Origin: Flavonifractor sp052065355
GTDB taxonomy: Bacteria; Bacillota; Clostridia; Oscillospirales; Oscillospiraceae
Direction of reading: 5' to 3'
NCBI RefSeq assembly: GCF_052065355.1
Contig: NZ_JBQHUF010000009.1
Span: 1 to 64,000 of the forward strand
DNA: 64,000 bases
Both the position numbers and the translations under genes were made by a program. This document shows positions 9,246 through 17,384 of the stretch, piece after piece. Below the pieces are notes generated by a model. It saw nothing but the letters and a program-made list of their open reading frames with translations, did no database searches and was not told the origin of the DNA. Every line of letters starts with the position of its first letter. Positions within the stretch are counted from its first letter, which is position 1.

Positions 9246-10424
9246 ATGGAAATCAACGGCGAGCAGGTCAATGAGGTCGTGAACTATGCCGACCTGGGTC
9301 TGTCTCCGGAAGTGATGCGCGCCATCGACAAGAAGGGCTATGTCCAGGCCACTCCAGTGCAGGCGGGCGCCATCCCCTACTTTATGGAGTGGAAGGACGT
9401 CATTGCCAAGGCCCCCACCGGCACAGGCAAGACCTTTGCCTTCGGCATCCCCATGGTAGAGCACATCGATCCCGCCAGCGAGGATGTGCAGGCTCTGGTG
9501 CTGGCTCCCACCCGGGAGCTGGCGGTGCAGATCCAGGAGGAGCTGCGGGACCTGTGTGAATTCAAGGAGGGCGTGCGCACCGTCTGTCTGTACGGCGGCG
9601 CTCCCATTGACAAGCAGATCAACACCCTGAAGAAGCGCCCCCAGATCGTGGTGGCCACCCCCGGCCGTTTGATGGACCACATGAAGCGGCGCACTGTCAA
9701 GCTGGACAAGGTGCAGACGGTGGTGCTGGACGAGGCCGACCGGATGCTGGACATGGGCTTTGTGCGGGACGTGACCCGCATCCTGGACCAGATCAAGCAC
9801 CGGAAGAACCTGGGCATGTTCTCCGCCACCATCAGCCGGGAGGTCATGGATATCTCCTGGGTGTACCAGCGTGATCCCATTGAGATCACCGTCCGGCCGG
9901 TGGAGGAGTCCAAGCCGGATATCACCCAGTACCGCATCGACCTGGACGGCCGGGAGCAGAAGCTGGATACCATCGTGGCCCTCATCACCCACGGGGAGTA
10001 CGAGCGGGCCATCGCCTTCTGCAACACCAAGAACATGACCGACCGGCTGGCTGGTCTTTTGAAGATGCGGGGCATCTCCTGCGAGGCCATCCACGGGGAT
10101 ATCCAGCAGCGGATCCGGGAAAAGACCCTGGACAAGTTCAAGAAAGGGGAGATCCGGGTGCTGGTGGCCACCGATGTGGCGGCCCGGGGTTTGGATATCG
10201 ACGACGTAGACGCGGTGTTCAACTACGATGTGCCCGACGAGCTGGAGAACTATACCCACCGCATCGGACGTACCGGCCGTGCCAAGCGCCACGGCGTGGC
10301 TTATACCTTTATCGCCACTGTGACCGAGGGCATCCGCATGGACGACATCATCCGCAACACCAAAGCGGAGGTCCAGCGGCTGAAATATGACAAGGACGGC
10401 TGCCTGATGCTGGTGGAGTCCTGA
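9246..10424 (+). CDS. DEAD-box ATP-dependent RNA helicase
   Basis: A cytoplasmic RNA helicase of 392 aa, near the minimal core length (no long C-terminal tail). Motifs in order: Q-motif region (GYVQATPVQAGAIPYF), Walker A APTGTGKT (residues about 58-65), PTREL, TPGR, DEAD box VLDEADRMLDMGF (about 161-173), SAT, and the second RecA domain with ARGLDI and the arginine fingers HRIGRTGRA near the C-terminus. The short tail resembles RhlE/CshB-like proteins more than DbpA or CsdA, which carry an RNA-binding extension. Likely roles are ribosome assembly, cold adaptation or mRNA turnover. The start is preceded by AAAGGAAAGGAAG. It is monocistronic between its own promoter and terminator. Confidence 0.92.
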   Translation: MEINGEQVNEVVNYADLGLSPEVMRAIDKKGYVQATPVQAGAIPYFMEWKDVIAKAPTGTGKTFAFGIPMVEHIDPASEDVQALVLAPTRELAVQIQEELRDLCEFKEGVRTVCLYGGAPIDKQINTLKKRPQIVVATPGRLMDHMKRRTVKLDKVQTVVLDEADRMLDMGFVRDVTRILDQIKHRKNLGMFSATISREVMDISWVYQRDPIEITVRPVEESKPDITQYRIDLDGREQKLDTIVALITHGEYERAIAFCNTKNMTDRLAGLLKMRGISCEAIHGDIQQRIREKTLDKFKKGEIRVLVATDVAARGLDIDDVDAVFNYDVPDELENYTHRIGRTGRAKRHGVAYTFIATVTEGIRMDDIIRNTKAEVQRLKYDKDGCLMLVES

Positions 10425-10429
10425 ACTGC

Positions 10430-10462
10430 GGGCCGGACGTTTGTCCGGCCCGCCGGTTTTTC
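10430..10462 (+). terminator. Terminator after the helicase gene
   Basis: A stem GGGCCGGAC / GTCCGGCCC with a GTTT loop, followed after GCCGG by a T5 run. Confidence 0.85.
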
Positions 10463-10492
10463 TTGCCATGTCCGGTATAAGCGTGATATCAT
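10463..10492 (+). promoter_or_regulatory. Promoter of the DUF2156-GNAT pair
   Basis: TTGCCA, 18 nt, then TATCAT preceded by TGA, an extended -10. The -35 overlaps the preceding terminator tail. Confidence 0.5.
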
Positions 10493-10528
10493 ATCGGCAT
10501 ACTAGACCAATATAAGGAGAAGCGCTCT

Positions 10529-11443
10529 ATGATCGAATTTCATACGCCGGTCCCGGCCGACAAGCTCTGGGTGGACGAGCTGCTGGCCCGGAGCAGCCAT
10601 CGGGGCTGTGATTATAATTTTACCAATATGTTTGTCTGGAGGAAGGCCTACGGTCTGGAGATCGGCCGGATCGGCGACTTTGTGGTGACCCATCTGTGCG
10701 GCCGAATGGGGTGCAGCTATATGTACCCCGCAGGCTCTGGGGATATTGCCGGGGCTATCCGGGCGCTGGCGGAGGATGCCGCCCGCCGTGGCCAGCCCCT
10801 CCGTCTGGTGTGTCTCACCCGGCGGCAGATGGCAGAGCTGGAGGAGTTCTTCCCTGGCCAGTTCGACTATATCTCCGACCGGGACGGCTATGATTACCTC
10901 TACGAGATCGACCGCCTGGCGGATCTGGGGGGCAAGAAGCTCCACGCCAAGCGCAACCATATCAACCGCTTTATTGACAACAACCCCACCTGGGTGTACG
11001 AGGAGATCACGCCCGAGAGCCTGCCCGAGTGTCTGGAGATGGACAAGCAATGGTATCTCCGCTCCCTGTCCCGTGAGGGAGAGGCCGAAGAGCGGGACCT
11101 GGGGGATGAGGGTATCGCCCTGCGTACCGCCATGGAGTATTATGACCAGCTTGGGCTGGAGGGCGGCCTGATCCGGGTGTACGGTGAGGTGGTGGCCTTC
11201 ACCATGGGAGACTTCCTGACCCGGGACACCTTTGACGTCCACTTTGAAAAGGCCTACAGTGAGCTGCAGGGCGCCTATGCCATGATCAACCGGGAGTTTG
11301 CCCGCTGGGTGCGGGCCAAGCACCCGGAGATCAAGTACCTCAACCGGGAGGACGACATGGGTGTGGAGGGCCTGCGGAAGGCCAAGGAGTCCTACTATCC
11401 TGATCTGATGGTGGAGAAGTATGCCGCCGTGCTGCGTGCCTGA
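10529..11443 (+). CDS. DUF2156 protein (phosphatidylglycerol lysyltransferase C-terminal-like)
   Basis: A 304-aa soluble protein made of the DUF2156 fold, two GNAT-like halves also found at the C-terminus of MprF lipid aminoacyltransferases. Recognisable blocks are the N-terminal SHRGCDYNFTNMFVWR, the central AKRNHINRF and the C-terminal INREFARWV...YLNREDDMGVEGLRKAK, which is strongly conserved in the family. No membrane segment is present, so if it transfers an aminoacyl or acyl group the acceptor is probably soluble or peripheral; function is unproven. AAGGAG lies 9 nt before the ATG. The next gene, a GNAT acetyltransferase, starts 17 nt after its stop, so the two are probably co-transcribed. 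Confidence 0.8.
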   Translation: MIEFHTPVPADKLWVDELLARSSHRGCDYNFTNMFVWRKAYGLEIGRIGDFVVTHLCGRMGCSYMYPAGSGDIAGAIRALAEDAARRGQPLRLVCLTRRQMAELEEFFPGQFDYISDRDGYDYLYEIDRLADLGGKKLHAKRNHINRFIDNNPTWVYEEITPESLPECLEMDKQWYLRSLSREGEAEERDLGDEGIALRTAMEYYDQLGLEGGLIRVYGEVVAFTMGDFLTRDTFDVHFEKAYSELQGAYAMINREFARWVRAKHPEIKYLNREDDMGVEGLRKAKESYYPDLMVEKYAAVLRA

Positions 11444-11460
11444 GAGAAAGGAGCGGTCCC

Positions 11461-12339
11461 ATGATTAAAATCCGTCCTTCCCGGCCGGAGGAGGCCGAAG
11501 CCCAGAAGAAGCTGTGGCAGCTGGCGTTTGGGGATGACCCGCGGTATATCGACTGGTTTTACACCTGCTGCTGGCAGCCGGAGAACATGCTCCTGTTGCT
11601 GGAGGATGACAAGCTGGCCTCCATGCTGGCGCTGCTGCCCCATGAGCTGACCCTGCCCAACGAGGATACTGCCAGCGCATACTACGTATATGCCCTGGCC
11701 ACCGACCCGGCGGCGCGCAGCAAGGGCTATGGCCGGCAGCTGCTGCACTATGTGGACTTCCACCTGGCGGCCCGGGGCGCCGACTGTGTTACGGTGGTGC
11801 CTGCCGAGCCCAGCCTGTTCAAGTTCTTTGCCACCGCCGGCTTTACCACCGGCTTCTATACCCGTAAGGTAGAGCTGCTGCGGGAAGAGGCCAGCCAGCC
11901 TCGGCCGGAGGATCAGGTGGAGCTGGCATCTCCCCAGGTGTACAACACCATTCGGGACCGCCTTCTGGAGGGTACCCCATCGGTACACTACGATACGGAG
12001 CTGATCCGCTATCAGGAGGGCATGGGCAAGCTATCCGGCGGCGGACTGTACCGGGTAGTGGCCGAGGGAGTGGAAGGCTGCGCGGCGGTGGAGTATGTGG
12101 GGGAGGACAGTGTGCTCTTCAAGGAACTGCTCCTGCCTGTGGCTCAGATTCCCCGGGCGCTGGCAGTCTTTTCCCGGCTGCTGCCGGGCCGGCGCTGTCA
12201 TGTGCGTACTCCGGCCTGCTGGGACGGTGTGCCCGGCAGCTATATTCAGCCCTTTGGGATGGTGAAATGGTATCATCTGGACAAGGCTCGCCTGTGGCAG
12301 GAGGATACCAAAGGCTATATGGGTTTAGGCTTCGATTGA
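11461..12339 (+). CDS. GNAT family N-acetyltransferase
   Basis: A cytoplasmic acetyltransferase of 292 aa. The N-terminal half is a GNAT domain: MIKIRPSRPEEAEAQKKLW opens it, and motif A for acetyl-CoA binding is YALATDPAARSKGYGRQLL (about residues 77-95, with the R/Q-x-x-G-x-G/A signature seen as RSKGYG). The C-terminal 130 residues resemble the second half of Eis-like acetyltransferases, ending in PFGMVKWY. The substrate cannot be predicted. It follows the DUF2156 gene by 17 nt with GAAAGGAG as ribosome site and ends at a strong terminator, so the pair forms one transcript. Confidence 0.82.
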   Translation: MIKIRPSRPEEAEAQKKLWQLAFGDDPRYIDWFYTCCWQPENMLLLLEDDKLASMLALLPHELTLPNEDTASAYYVYALATDPAARSKGYGRQLLHYVDFHLAARGADCVTVVPAEPSLFKFFATAGFTTGFYTRKVELLREEASQPRPEDQVELASPQVYNTIRDRLLEGTPSVHYDTELIRYQEGMGKLSGGGLYRVVAEGVEGCAAVEYVGEDSVLFKELLLPVAQIPRALAVFSRLLPGRRCHVRTPACWDGVPGSYIQPFGMVKWYHLDKARLWQEDTKGYMGLGFD

Positions 12340-12345
12340 GCCTGT

Positions 12346-12376
12346 GGGCGGCACAGCATGCTGTGCCGCCCTTTTT
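12346..12376 (+). terminator. Terminator after the GNAT gene
   Basis: A perfect 11-bp stem GGGCGGCACAG / CTGTGCCGCCC with a CATG loop, then T5. Confidence 0.9.
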
Positions 12377-12634
12377 GAATTAACATGAAGGAAAAAATGC
12401 AGGTAAAAATTTTCAGAAGAACCAGCAAAATGAATATTTATATCACATAAAACGAATAAATATATCAAAAAATTTAGCGTGATAGCGAATAGAAGTATTA
12501 AAACTCAGTATTTCCGCCACCGAAGCAAAAAGAAATGCCAAATCATTCATGGACAAACATGCAGATAAATGTACTCCACACAAAGACACTTGCAAGAAAT
12601 GACGGAAGAAACGGCAAAAATGGGGGCTCAACCC
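12377..12634. other. AT-rich spacer without a gene
   Basis: About 260 bases, clearly more AT-rich than its surroundings. No ORF with a ribosome site, repeat or hairpin was recognised. Confidence 0.5.
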
Positions 12635-12663
12635 TTGACGCAGAGAGTGAGATAAGATAAAAT
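12635..12663 (+). promoter_or_regulatory. Promoter of the opp operon
   Basis: TTGACG (12635-12640) and TAAAAT (12658-12663) with an exact 17-nt spacer. The transcript would begin near 12670, giving a leader of about 200 nt. Confidence 0.7.
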
Positions 12664-12785
12664 AAGTAAACTCAATAAGCGCGGATTCGACCAGAAGAGA
12701 CTCCGAAAAGCTGATGTATGCCCGACGGCTGCGGGGGAAAGCTGGTATGGCAGGTGTCGCTGAGTCGGATGCGCGGTATGTGGTA

Positions 12786-12832
12786 CGCCGGGGGGAAGCC
12801 TCCGGCGACTGTGTGTCATTAGGGGCACACAG
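12786..12832 (+). promoter_or_regulatory. Two hairpins in the opp leader
   Basis: CGCCGGGGG / CCTCCGGCG (12786-12807) and CTGTGTG / CACACAG (12809-12832) stand back to back just before the oppB ribosome site. There is no T-run, so they are not an obvious terminator. They may affect translation or stability. Confidence 0.35.
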
Positions 12833-12870
12833 CGGAAGGAACAGAGAAAGGTATTATAGGAAGTGAAGAA

Positions 12871-13815
12871 ATGGCAAAATACATTTTGAAAAGGGTGCTG
12901 ATGGCAGTCATCACGTTGTTTGTCGTGATCTGCCTCACTTTTTTCCTGATGAACGCCGTGCCGGGCAGCCCGTGGCTGTCGGAACGGTCCCCCAGCCAGG
13001 CCACCATTGACGCGCTGAACGCAAAGTATGGCCTGGACAAGCCGGTCATTGTTCAGCTGGGCATGTATCTCAACGACCTGCTCCACCTGAATTTCCGGGA
13101 CTCCATCAAGATGCAGAAGGACCGGCCGGTGCTGGACATCATCGTGAACATGTTCCCCATTTCCGCCAAGATCGGCGTGATCTCCATTTTGTGGGCCATA
13201 TTGGTGGGCGTCCCATTGGGCTGTTTGGCGGCCTACCGACGAGGTACGTGGGTAGACAGTTTGCTGCGGGTGATCTCAACCATAGGCATATCCATGCCGG
13301 GATTTGTGGTGGCAACGCTGCTGCTGCACACCCTCACCGGCGGTCTGCCGGGGGTGAACTTGTTCCCGGCCACCTTTGTGGAATCGGACTGGCGCAGTTA
13401 CGTGCTGCCCTGCCTGTCTCTGGGCTTCTATCCGATGTGTTATCTGTCCCGCCAGACCCGGACGGCCATGCTGGACTCCATCAGCCAGGAGTATATCAAG
13501 ACCGCCCGCGCTAAGGGCCTGAAGAATGGGAAGATCATCTTCAAGCACGCTCTGCGCAACGCGCTGATTCCGGTCATCACCTATCTGGGTCCCCAGATCG
13601 CCTTTACCCTGTGCGGCGGCTTCGTGGTGGAGACCGTGTTTACCATCCCCGGCCTGGGCCGCTACTTTGTGCAGTCCATTACCAACCGGGATTATCCGCT
13701 GATTATGGGCACCACCATTTTCCTGGCGGCATTTATCATCATTATGAATCTGGTGGTAGACCTGCTGTACAAGCTGGTGGATCCGCGGATCAATCTGAGC
13801 AAGGGAGGGGACTGA
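12871..13815 (+). CDS. oppB: Oligopeptide ABC transporter permease, OppB type
   Basis: An integral membrane subunit of 314 aa, the standard OppB/DppB length. It starts with the family N-terminus MAKYILKRVLMAVITLFVVI (first membrane helix) and has PGSPW followed by LNAKYGLDKPVIVQLGMYL, typical of OppB. The EAA loop contacting the ATPase is EYIKTARAKGLKNGKIIFKHALRNALIPV (about residues 208-236). Six membrane segments are expected. The ribosome site is AGGAAGTG. It is first in oppBCDF-oppA; oppC starts one base after its stop. Peptide imports are the usual role, but nickel or other dipeptide-like substrates cannot be excluded. Confidence 0.9.
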   Translation: MAKYILKRVLMAVITLFVVICLTFFLMNAVPGSPWLSERSPSQATIDALNAKYGLDKPVIVQLGMYLNDLLHLNFRDSIKMQKDRPVLDIIVNMFPISAKIGVISILWAILVGVPLGCLAAYRRGTWVDSLLRVISTIGISMPGFVVATLLLHTLTGGLPGVNLFPATFVESDWRSYVLPCLSLGFYPMCYLSRQTRTAMLDSISQEYIKTARAKGLKNGKIIFKHALRNALIPVITYLGPQIAFTLCGGFVVETVFTIPGLGRYFVQSITNRDYPLIMGTTIFLAAFIIIMNLVVDLLYKLVDPRINLSKGGD

Positions 13816-13816
13816 G

Positions 13817-15124
13817 TTGGCGGACAAGAAGCATAAGAAAGTACTCGGCTCCCTTCAGCCGGACATTGAGGATATCCTGAGCTGGAACGACCTGCCGGCC
13901 AACGCCTTTGAGCCGGCCAGCGTCCAGGAGAAGGAGGGCTTCATCCAGGACCGCAAGAGTGTGTCCTACTGGGCGGACGCCTGGCGCCGCCTGCGGAAGA
14001 ACAAGGTAGCCATGGTGGCCCTGGTTATCATCGTGCTGCTGGCCCTGTTTGCCTTCCTGGGTCCCGTGATCGTGCCCTACAGCTATGACGAAGTGATCCC
14101 CGGCGCCAACAACATCCACCCCTGGCACTACTCTCTGGAGGACCAGGAGAAGCTGTCCGAGGCCCGGCTGAGCCCGGACGAGGCCGTGGAGAAGGCCCGG
14201 GAGGAGGCGGCGGCCGAAGGCCGTGAGCTGAGCCGGGTTGAGGAGGCCCAGATCCGGGCCCAGGCCAAGGTGAACAGCTCCAGCGAGAGTGTGGACGCCC
14301 TGATCAAGGAGCTGGGCATCAAGGCCAAGCCCTTCGGCTACACCAATGAGGAGCTGGAGCGGATGGCCGCGGGCGAGTTTGTGTTCCCCCATGTGTTCGG
14401 CTGCGATATCCAGGGCCGTGACATTATGGTGCGTACCATGGTGGGCGCCCGGGTGTCTATGATCGTGGGTATCTGCTGTGCCCTCATTGTGCTGGTCATC
14501 GGCGCGCTGTACGGCTCCATCTCCGGCTACTTCGGCGGCAAGGTGGACGCAGTGATGCAGCGCATTGTGGAGATCATCTATACCATTCCCGAGGTGCTGG
14601 TGATCCTGCTGCTGGGCGCCACCCTGAAGCCTATTTTTGAGGAATTCCAGAACTCAGGTGACGGGCCGCTGCAGCAGCTGGTCACTGTGCTGGGCCCCAA
14701 CCTGATTTCCATTTTTATCGCCTTCGGTATGCTGTACTGGGTGACCATGAGCCGCATCATCCGCGGCCAGATCCTCCAGCTCAAGCAGCAGGAGTACGTC
14801 ACTGCCGCCCGGGCGCTGGGCGCCAAGGGCGGACGGATCATCAGCCGCCACCTGCTGCCCAACTGCGTGGGCCAGATCGTCACCACCACTTTCCTGCAGA
14901 TCCCCTCGGCCATCTTCACCGAGTCCTTCCTGTCCTTCCTGGGCATGGGCGTTTCCGCTCCCATGACCAGCCTGGGCTCCATGTGTTCGGACGCGCTGAG
15001 CGGCCTGACCACCTATCCCTACCGTTTGTTTATCCCTGCCGCCATCCTGAGCCTGATGATCCTGTGCCTGAACCTGTTCGGTGACGGCCTGCGGGACGCT
15101 CTGGATCCCCGGCTGAAGAAATAA
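13817..15124 (+). CDS. oppC: Oligopeptide ABC transporter permease, OppC type, with a long inserted segment
   Basis: A membrane subunit of 435 aa, over 100 aa longer than usual OppC. It starts at a TTG two bases after the oppB stop, with GGGAGGGG inside the end of oppB. An N-terminal cytoplasmic stretch contains YWADAWRRLRKNKVAMVALVIIV (family N-domain and first helix). Then comes an extracytoplasmic insert of roughly 110 aa (about residues 90-195), rich in Glu, Ala and Lys and probably helical (SPDEAVEKAREEAAAEGRELSR). The normal permease core follows from HVFGCDIQGRDIMVRTMVGARVSM, with the EAA loop EYVTAARALGAKGGRIISRHLLPN. Such insertions occur in some Clostridia OppC proteins; their role may be contact with OppA. 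Confidence 0.88.
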   Translation: MADKKHKKVLGSLQPDIEDILSWNDLPANAFEPASVQEKEGFIQDRKSVSYWADAWRRLRKNKVAMVALVIIVLLALFAFLGPVIVPYSYDEVIPGANNIHPWHYSLEDQEKLSEARLSPDEAVEKAREEAAAEGRELSRVEEAQIRAQAKVNSSSESVDALIKELGIKAKPFGYTNEELERMAAGEFVFPHVFGCDIQGRDIMVRTMVGARVSMIVGICCALIVLVIGALYGSISGYFGGKVDAVMQRIVEIIYTIPEVLVILLLGATLKPIFEEFQNSGDGPLQQLVTVLGPNLISIFIAFGMLYWVTMSRIIRGQILQLKQQEYVTAARALGAKGGRIISRHLLPNCVGQIVTTTFLQIPSAIFTESFLSFLGMGVSAPMTSLGSMCSDALSGLTTYPYRLFIPAAILSLMILCLNLFGDGLRDALDPRLKK

Positions 15125-15140
15125 GAAAGGAGGAGACAAC

Positions 15141-16190
15141 ATGGAAGAGAATGTAAAGACCGGCAAGCTGCTGGAAGTGAAGGATCTCCACGTCTCCTTC
15201 TTTACCCCCGCCGGCGAAGTCAAAGCGGTGGGCGGCATCAGCTACGACCTGAATTATGACGAAGTCATGGGCATCGTGGGTGAGTCCGGCTCCGGCAAGA
15301 GCGTGGAGGCTTACTCCATCATCGGCCTGCTCCAGTCTCCCGGCAAGGTGGTGGGCGGTTCCATCACCCTGGAGGGCGAGGACGTGCTGTCCAAGAGCAA
15401 GGAAGAGATGATCGCTCTGCGGGGCAACAAGGTGGCCATGATTTTCCAGAACCCCATGACCTGCCTCAACCCTGTGTATACCATCGGCAACCAGCTCATT
15501 GAGGCCCTGAAGGCCCACGACAAGAAGGTCTCCAAGGAGGAGGCCGCCAAGCGTGCCATGGAGATGCTGGAGCTGGTGGGCATCAACAATGTCCAGAAGC
15601 GGATGAAGCAGTATCCCCATGAGCTGTCCGGCGGTATGCGTCAGCGCGTCATGATCGCCATGGGCCTGATCTGCCATCCCCAGCTGCTTATCGCCGACGA
15701 GCCCACCACCGCTTTGGACGTGACCATCCAGGCTCAGATCCTGGAGCTGATGAAGGACCTGCAGAAGAAGACCCACATGGGTATCATCTTCATTACCCAT
15801 AACCTGGGCGTGGTGGCCGAGATCTGTGACAAGGTCTCCGTCATGTACGCCGGTAAGATGGTGGAGCAGGGTCCCGTGGACGATATCTTCTACAAGCCCG
15901 GCCACCCCTACACCATGGGCCTGCTGCGGTCCATGCCCCGTGTAGATGCCGAGAGCTATGAGCGCCTGATCCCCATCGAGGGCACTCCTGTGGATATGCT
16001 CAATCCTCCCGAGGGCTGCCCCTTTGCGCCCCGGTGTGAGCATGCTATGAAGATTTGCCTGCAGAAAATGCCTCCCTATGTGGAGCTGGGGGAGAATCAC
16101 CGTTCTGCCTGCTGGCTGCGGGTGCAGGAGCAGCTGGAGCGGGAAAAGCAGGGCGCTGCTGAGAACAAGGAGGTGGGAGACCATGAGTGA
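15141..16190 (+). CDS. oppD: Oligopeptide ABC transporter ATP-binding protein, OppD type
   Basis: A 349-aa ATPase of the peptide importer. Walker A is GESGSGKS (about residues 46-53), the ABC signature LSGGMRQRVMIAMG, Walker B LLIADEPTTALD and the switch His is in FITHNLGVVAE. The C-terminal oligopeptide-binding extension contains PEGCPFAPRCEHAMKICLQKMPPY, with the four Cys that hold an iron-sulfur cluster in this subfamily. It starts 16 nt after oppC with AAAGGAGGAG. Its stop overlaps the oppF start by 8 nt, indicating translational coupling. Confidence 0.93.
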   Translation: MEENVKTGKLLEVKDLHVSFFTPAGEVKAVGGISYDLNYDEVMGIVGESGSGKSVEAYSIIGLLQSPGKVVGGSITLEGEDVLSKSKEEMIALRGNKVAMIFQNPMTCLNPVYTIGNQLIEALKAHDKKVSKEEAAKRAMEMLELVGINNVQKRMKQYPHELSGGMRQRVMIAMGLICHPQLLIADEPTTALDVTIQAQILELMKDLQKKTHMGIIFITHNLGVVAEICDKVSVMYAGKMVEQGPVDDIFYKPGHPYTMGLLRSMPRVDAESYERLIPIEGTPVDMLNPPEGCPFAPRCEHAMKICLQKMPPYVELGENHRSACWLRVQEQLEREKQGAAENKEVGDHE

Positions 16191-17253
16191 GAAAAATGAT
16201 ATTCTGCTCCGGGTAGACCACCTGACCAAGTACTTTCCCGTCAAGGGCCTGAAGGGTCCCGGTGTCCAGGCTGTGGAGGATGTGTCTCTGTTCATCAAGC
16301 GTGGCGAGACCCTGGGCCTGGTGGGTGAGTCCGGCTGCGGCAAGACCACCCTGGGCCGCACCATCCTGCGGCTGCATGAGCCCACCTCCGGCCAGATCGT
16401 CTATGACGGCAAAGTCATCTACGAGCATAAATACCCCTTTGAGCCCAAGACTATGCCCGTCAAGGACAAGGACGGCTCTGTTCATGAGGATACCGTGCTG
16501 GTGAAGAAGCCCGTTCCCCGGGCGAAAGCGGTGGATATGCTGCCCTACCGGCGGAAGATGCAGATCATCTTCCAGGACCCCTCCGCCTCTCTGGACCCCC
16601 GCATGACGGTGGGCGAGATCATCGGCGAGGCTCTGGACATCCACAAGCTGTATCAGAGCAGAAAGGACCGTGCCGACCGCATCAAGGAGCTGCTGAGCAT
16701 GGTGGGCCTGAATACCGAGCACGCCAACCGCTATCCCCATGAGTTTTCCGGCGGCCAGCAGCAGCGTGTGGGCATCGCCCGGGCGCTGGCGGTCCGTCCC
16801 GAGTTCATCGTGTGTGACGAGCCTATCTCCGCCCTGGACGTGTCCATCCAGTCCCAGGTGGTGAATATGCTGGAGGACATGCAGCAGGACCTGGGTCTGA
16901 CCTATCTGTTCATCGCGCATGACCTCAGCGTGGTGCGCCATATCTCTAACCGCATCGGTGTTATGTACCTGGGCACTCTGGTGGAGCTGGCGGAGAGCTA
17001 CGAGCTGAACCGCAACCCCATTCACCCCTATACCAAGACGCTGCTGTCTGCCGTGCCGGTGCCTGACCCGGAGGTGAGCCGTTCCCGCCAGCGTATTGTG
17101 CTGCAGGGCGACATTCCCTCTCCCATGAATCCGCCCAAGGGCTGCCGGTTCCATACCCGCTGTCCCTATGCTACGGAGAAGTGCAAAGAGGTTGTGCCTC
17201 AGCTGAAGGAACATGCACCCGGGCATTGGGCTGCCTGCCACCTGCTGGGGTAA
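16183..17253 (+). CDS. oppF: Oligopeptide ABC transporter ATP-binding protein, OppF type
   Basis: The partner ATPase of OppD, 356 aa. The ATG at 16183 lies inside the end of oppD behind AAGGAGGTGGG. Walker A is GESGCGKTT, the signature FSGGQQQRVGIARAL, Walker B FIVCDEPISALD, and IAHDLSVVRHIS carries the switch His. The C-terminal oligopeptide extension PPKGCRFHTRCPYATEKC holds the Cys cluster. An insert of about 30 aa between the Walker A region and the Q-loop (YEHKYPFEPKTMPVKDKDG...) is longer than in E. coli OppF but common in Clostridia. It is the last gene before a hairpin and oppA. Confidence 0.93.
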   Translation: MSEKNDILLRVDHLTKYFPVKGLKGPGVQAVEDVSLFIKRGETLGLVGESGCGKTTLGRTILRLHEPTSGQIVYDGKVIYEHKYPFEPKTMPVKDKDGSVHEDTVLVKKPVPRAKAVDMLPYRRKMQIIFQDPSASLDPRMTVGEIIGEALDIHKLYQSRKDRADRIKELLSMVGLNTEHANRYPHEFSGGQQQRVGIARALAVRPEFIVCDEPISALDVSIQSQVVNMLEDMQQDLGLTYLFIAHDLSVVRHISNRIGVMYLGTLVELAESYELNRNPIHPYTKTLLSAVPVPDPEVSRSRQRIVLQGDIPSPMNPPKGCRFHTRCPYATEKCKEVVPQLKEHAPGHWAACHLLG

Positions 17254-17280
17254 GCGCAGCGCCTCTATGCGTATCCTGAA

Positions 17281-17320
17281 AGGCCATGGCCTTTCGCCGT
17301 CCACGAGGGTGGACGGCGAA
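17281..17320 (+). promoter_or_regulatory. Intercistronic hairpin between oppF and oppA
   Basis: A 12-nt palindrome AGGCCATGGCCT (17281-17292) touches a perfect 12-bp hairpin TTCGCCGTCCAC / GTGGACGGCGAA with a 4-nt loop (17293-17320). No T-run follows, so it is more likely an mRNA processing or stabilising element that lets oppA be made in excess than a full terminator. Confidence 0.55.
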
Positions 17321-17384
17321 CATAATAACCCTGTGTATCCCGTCTTTTGATGGATCGATACAAAAAACTGAAGGAGGAAGAACG

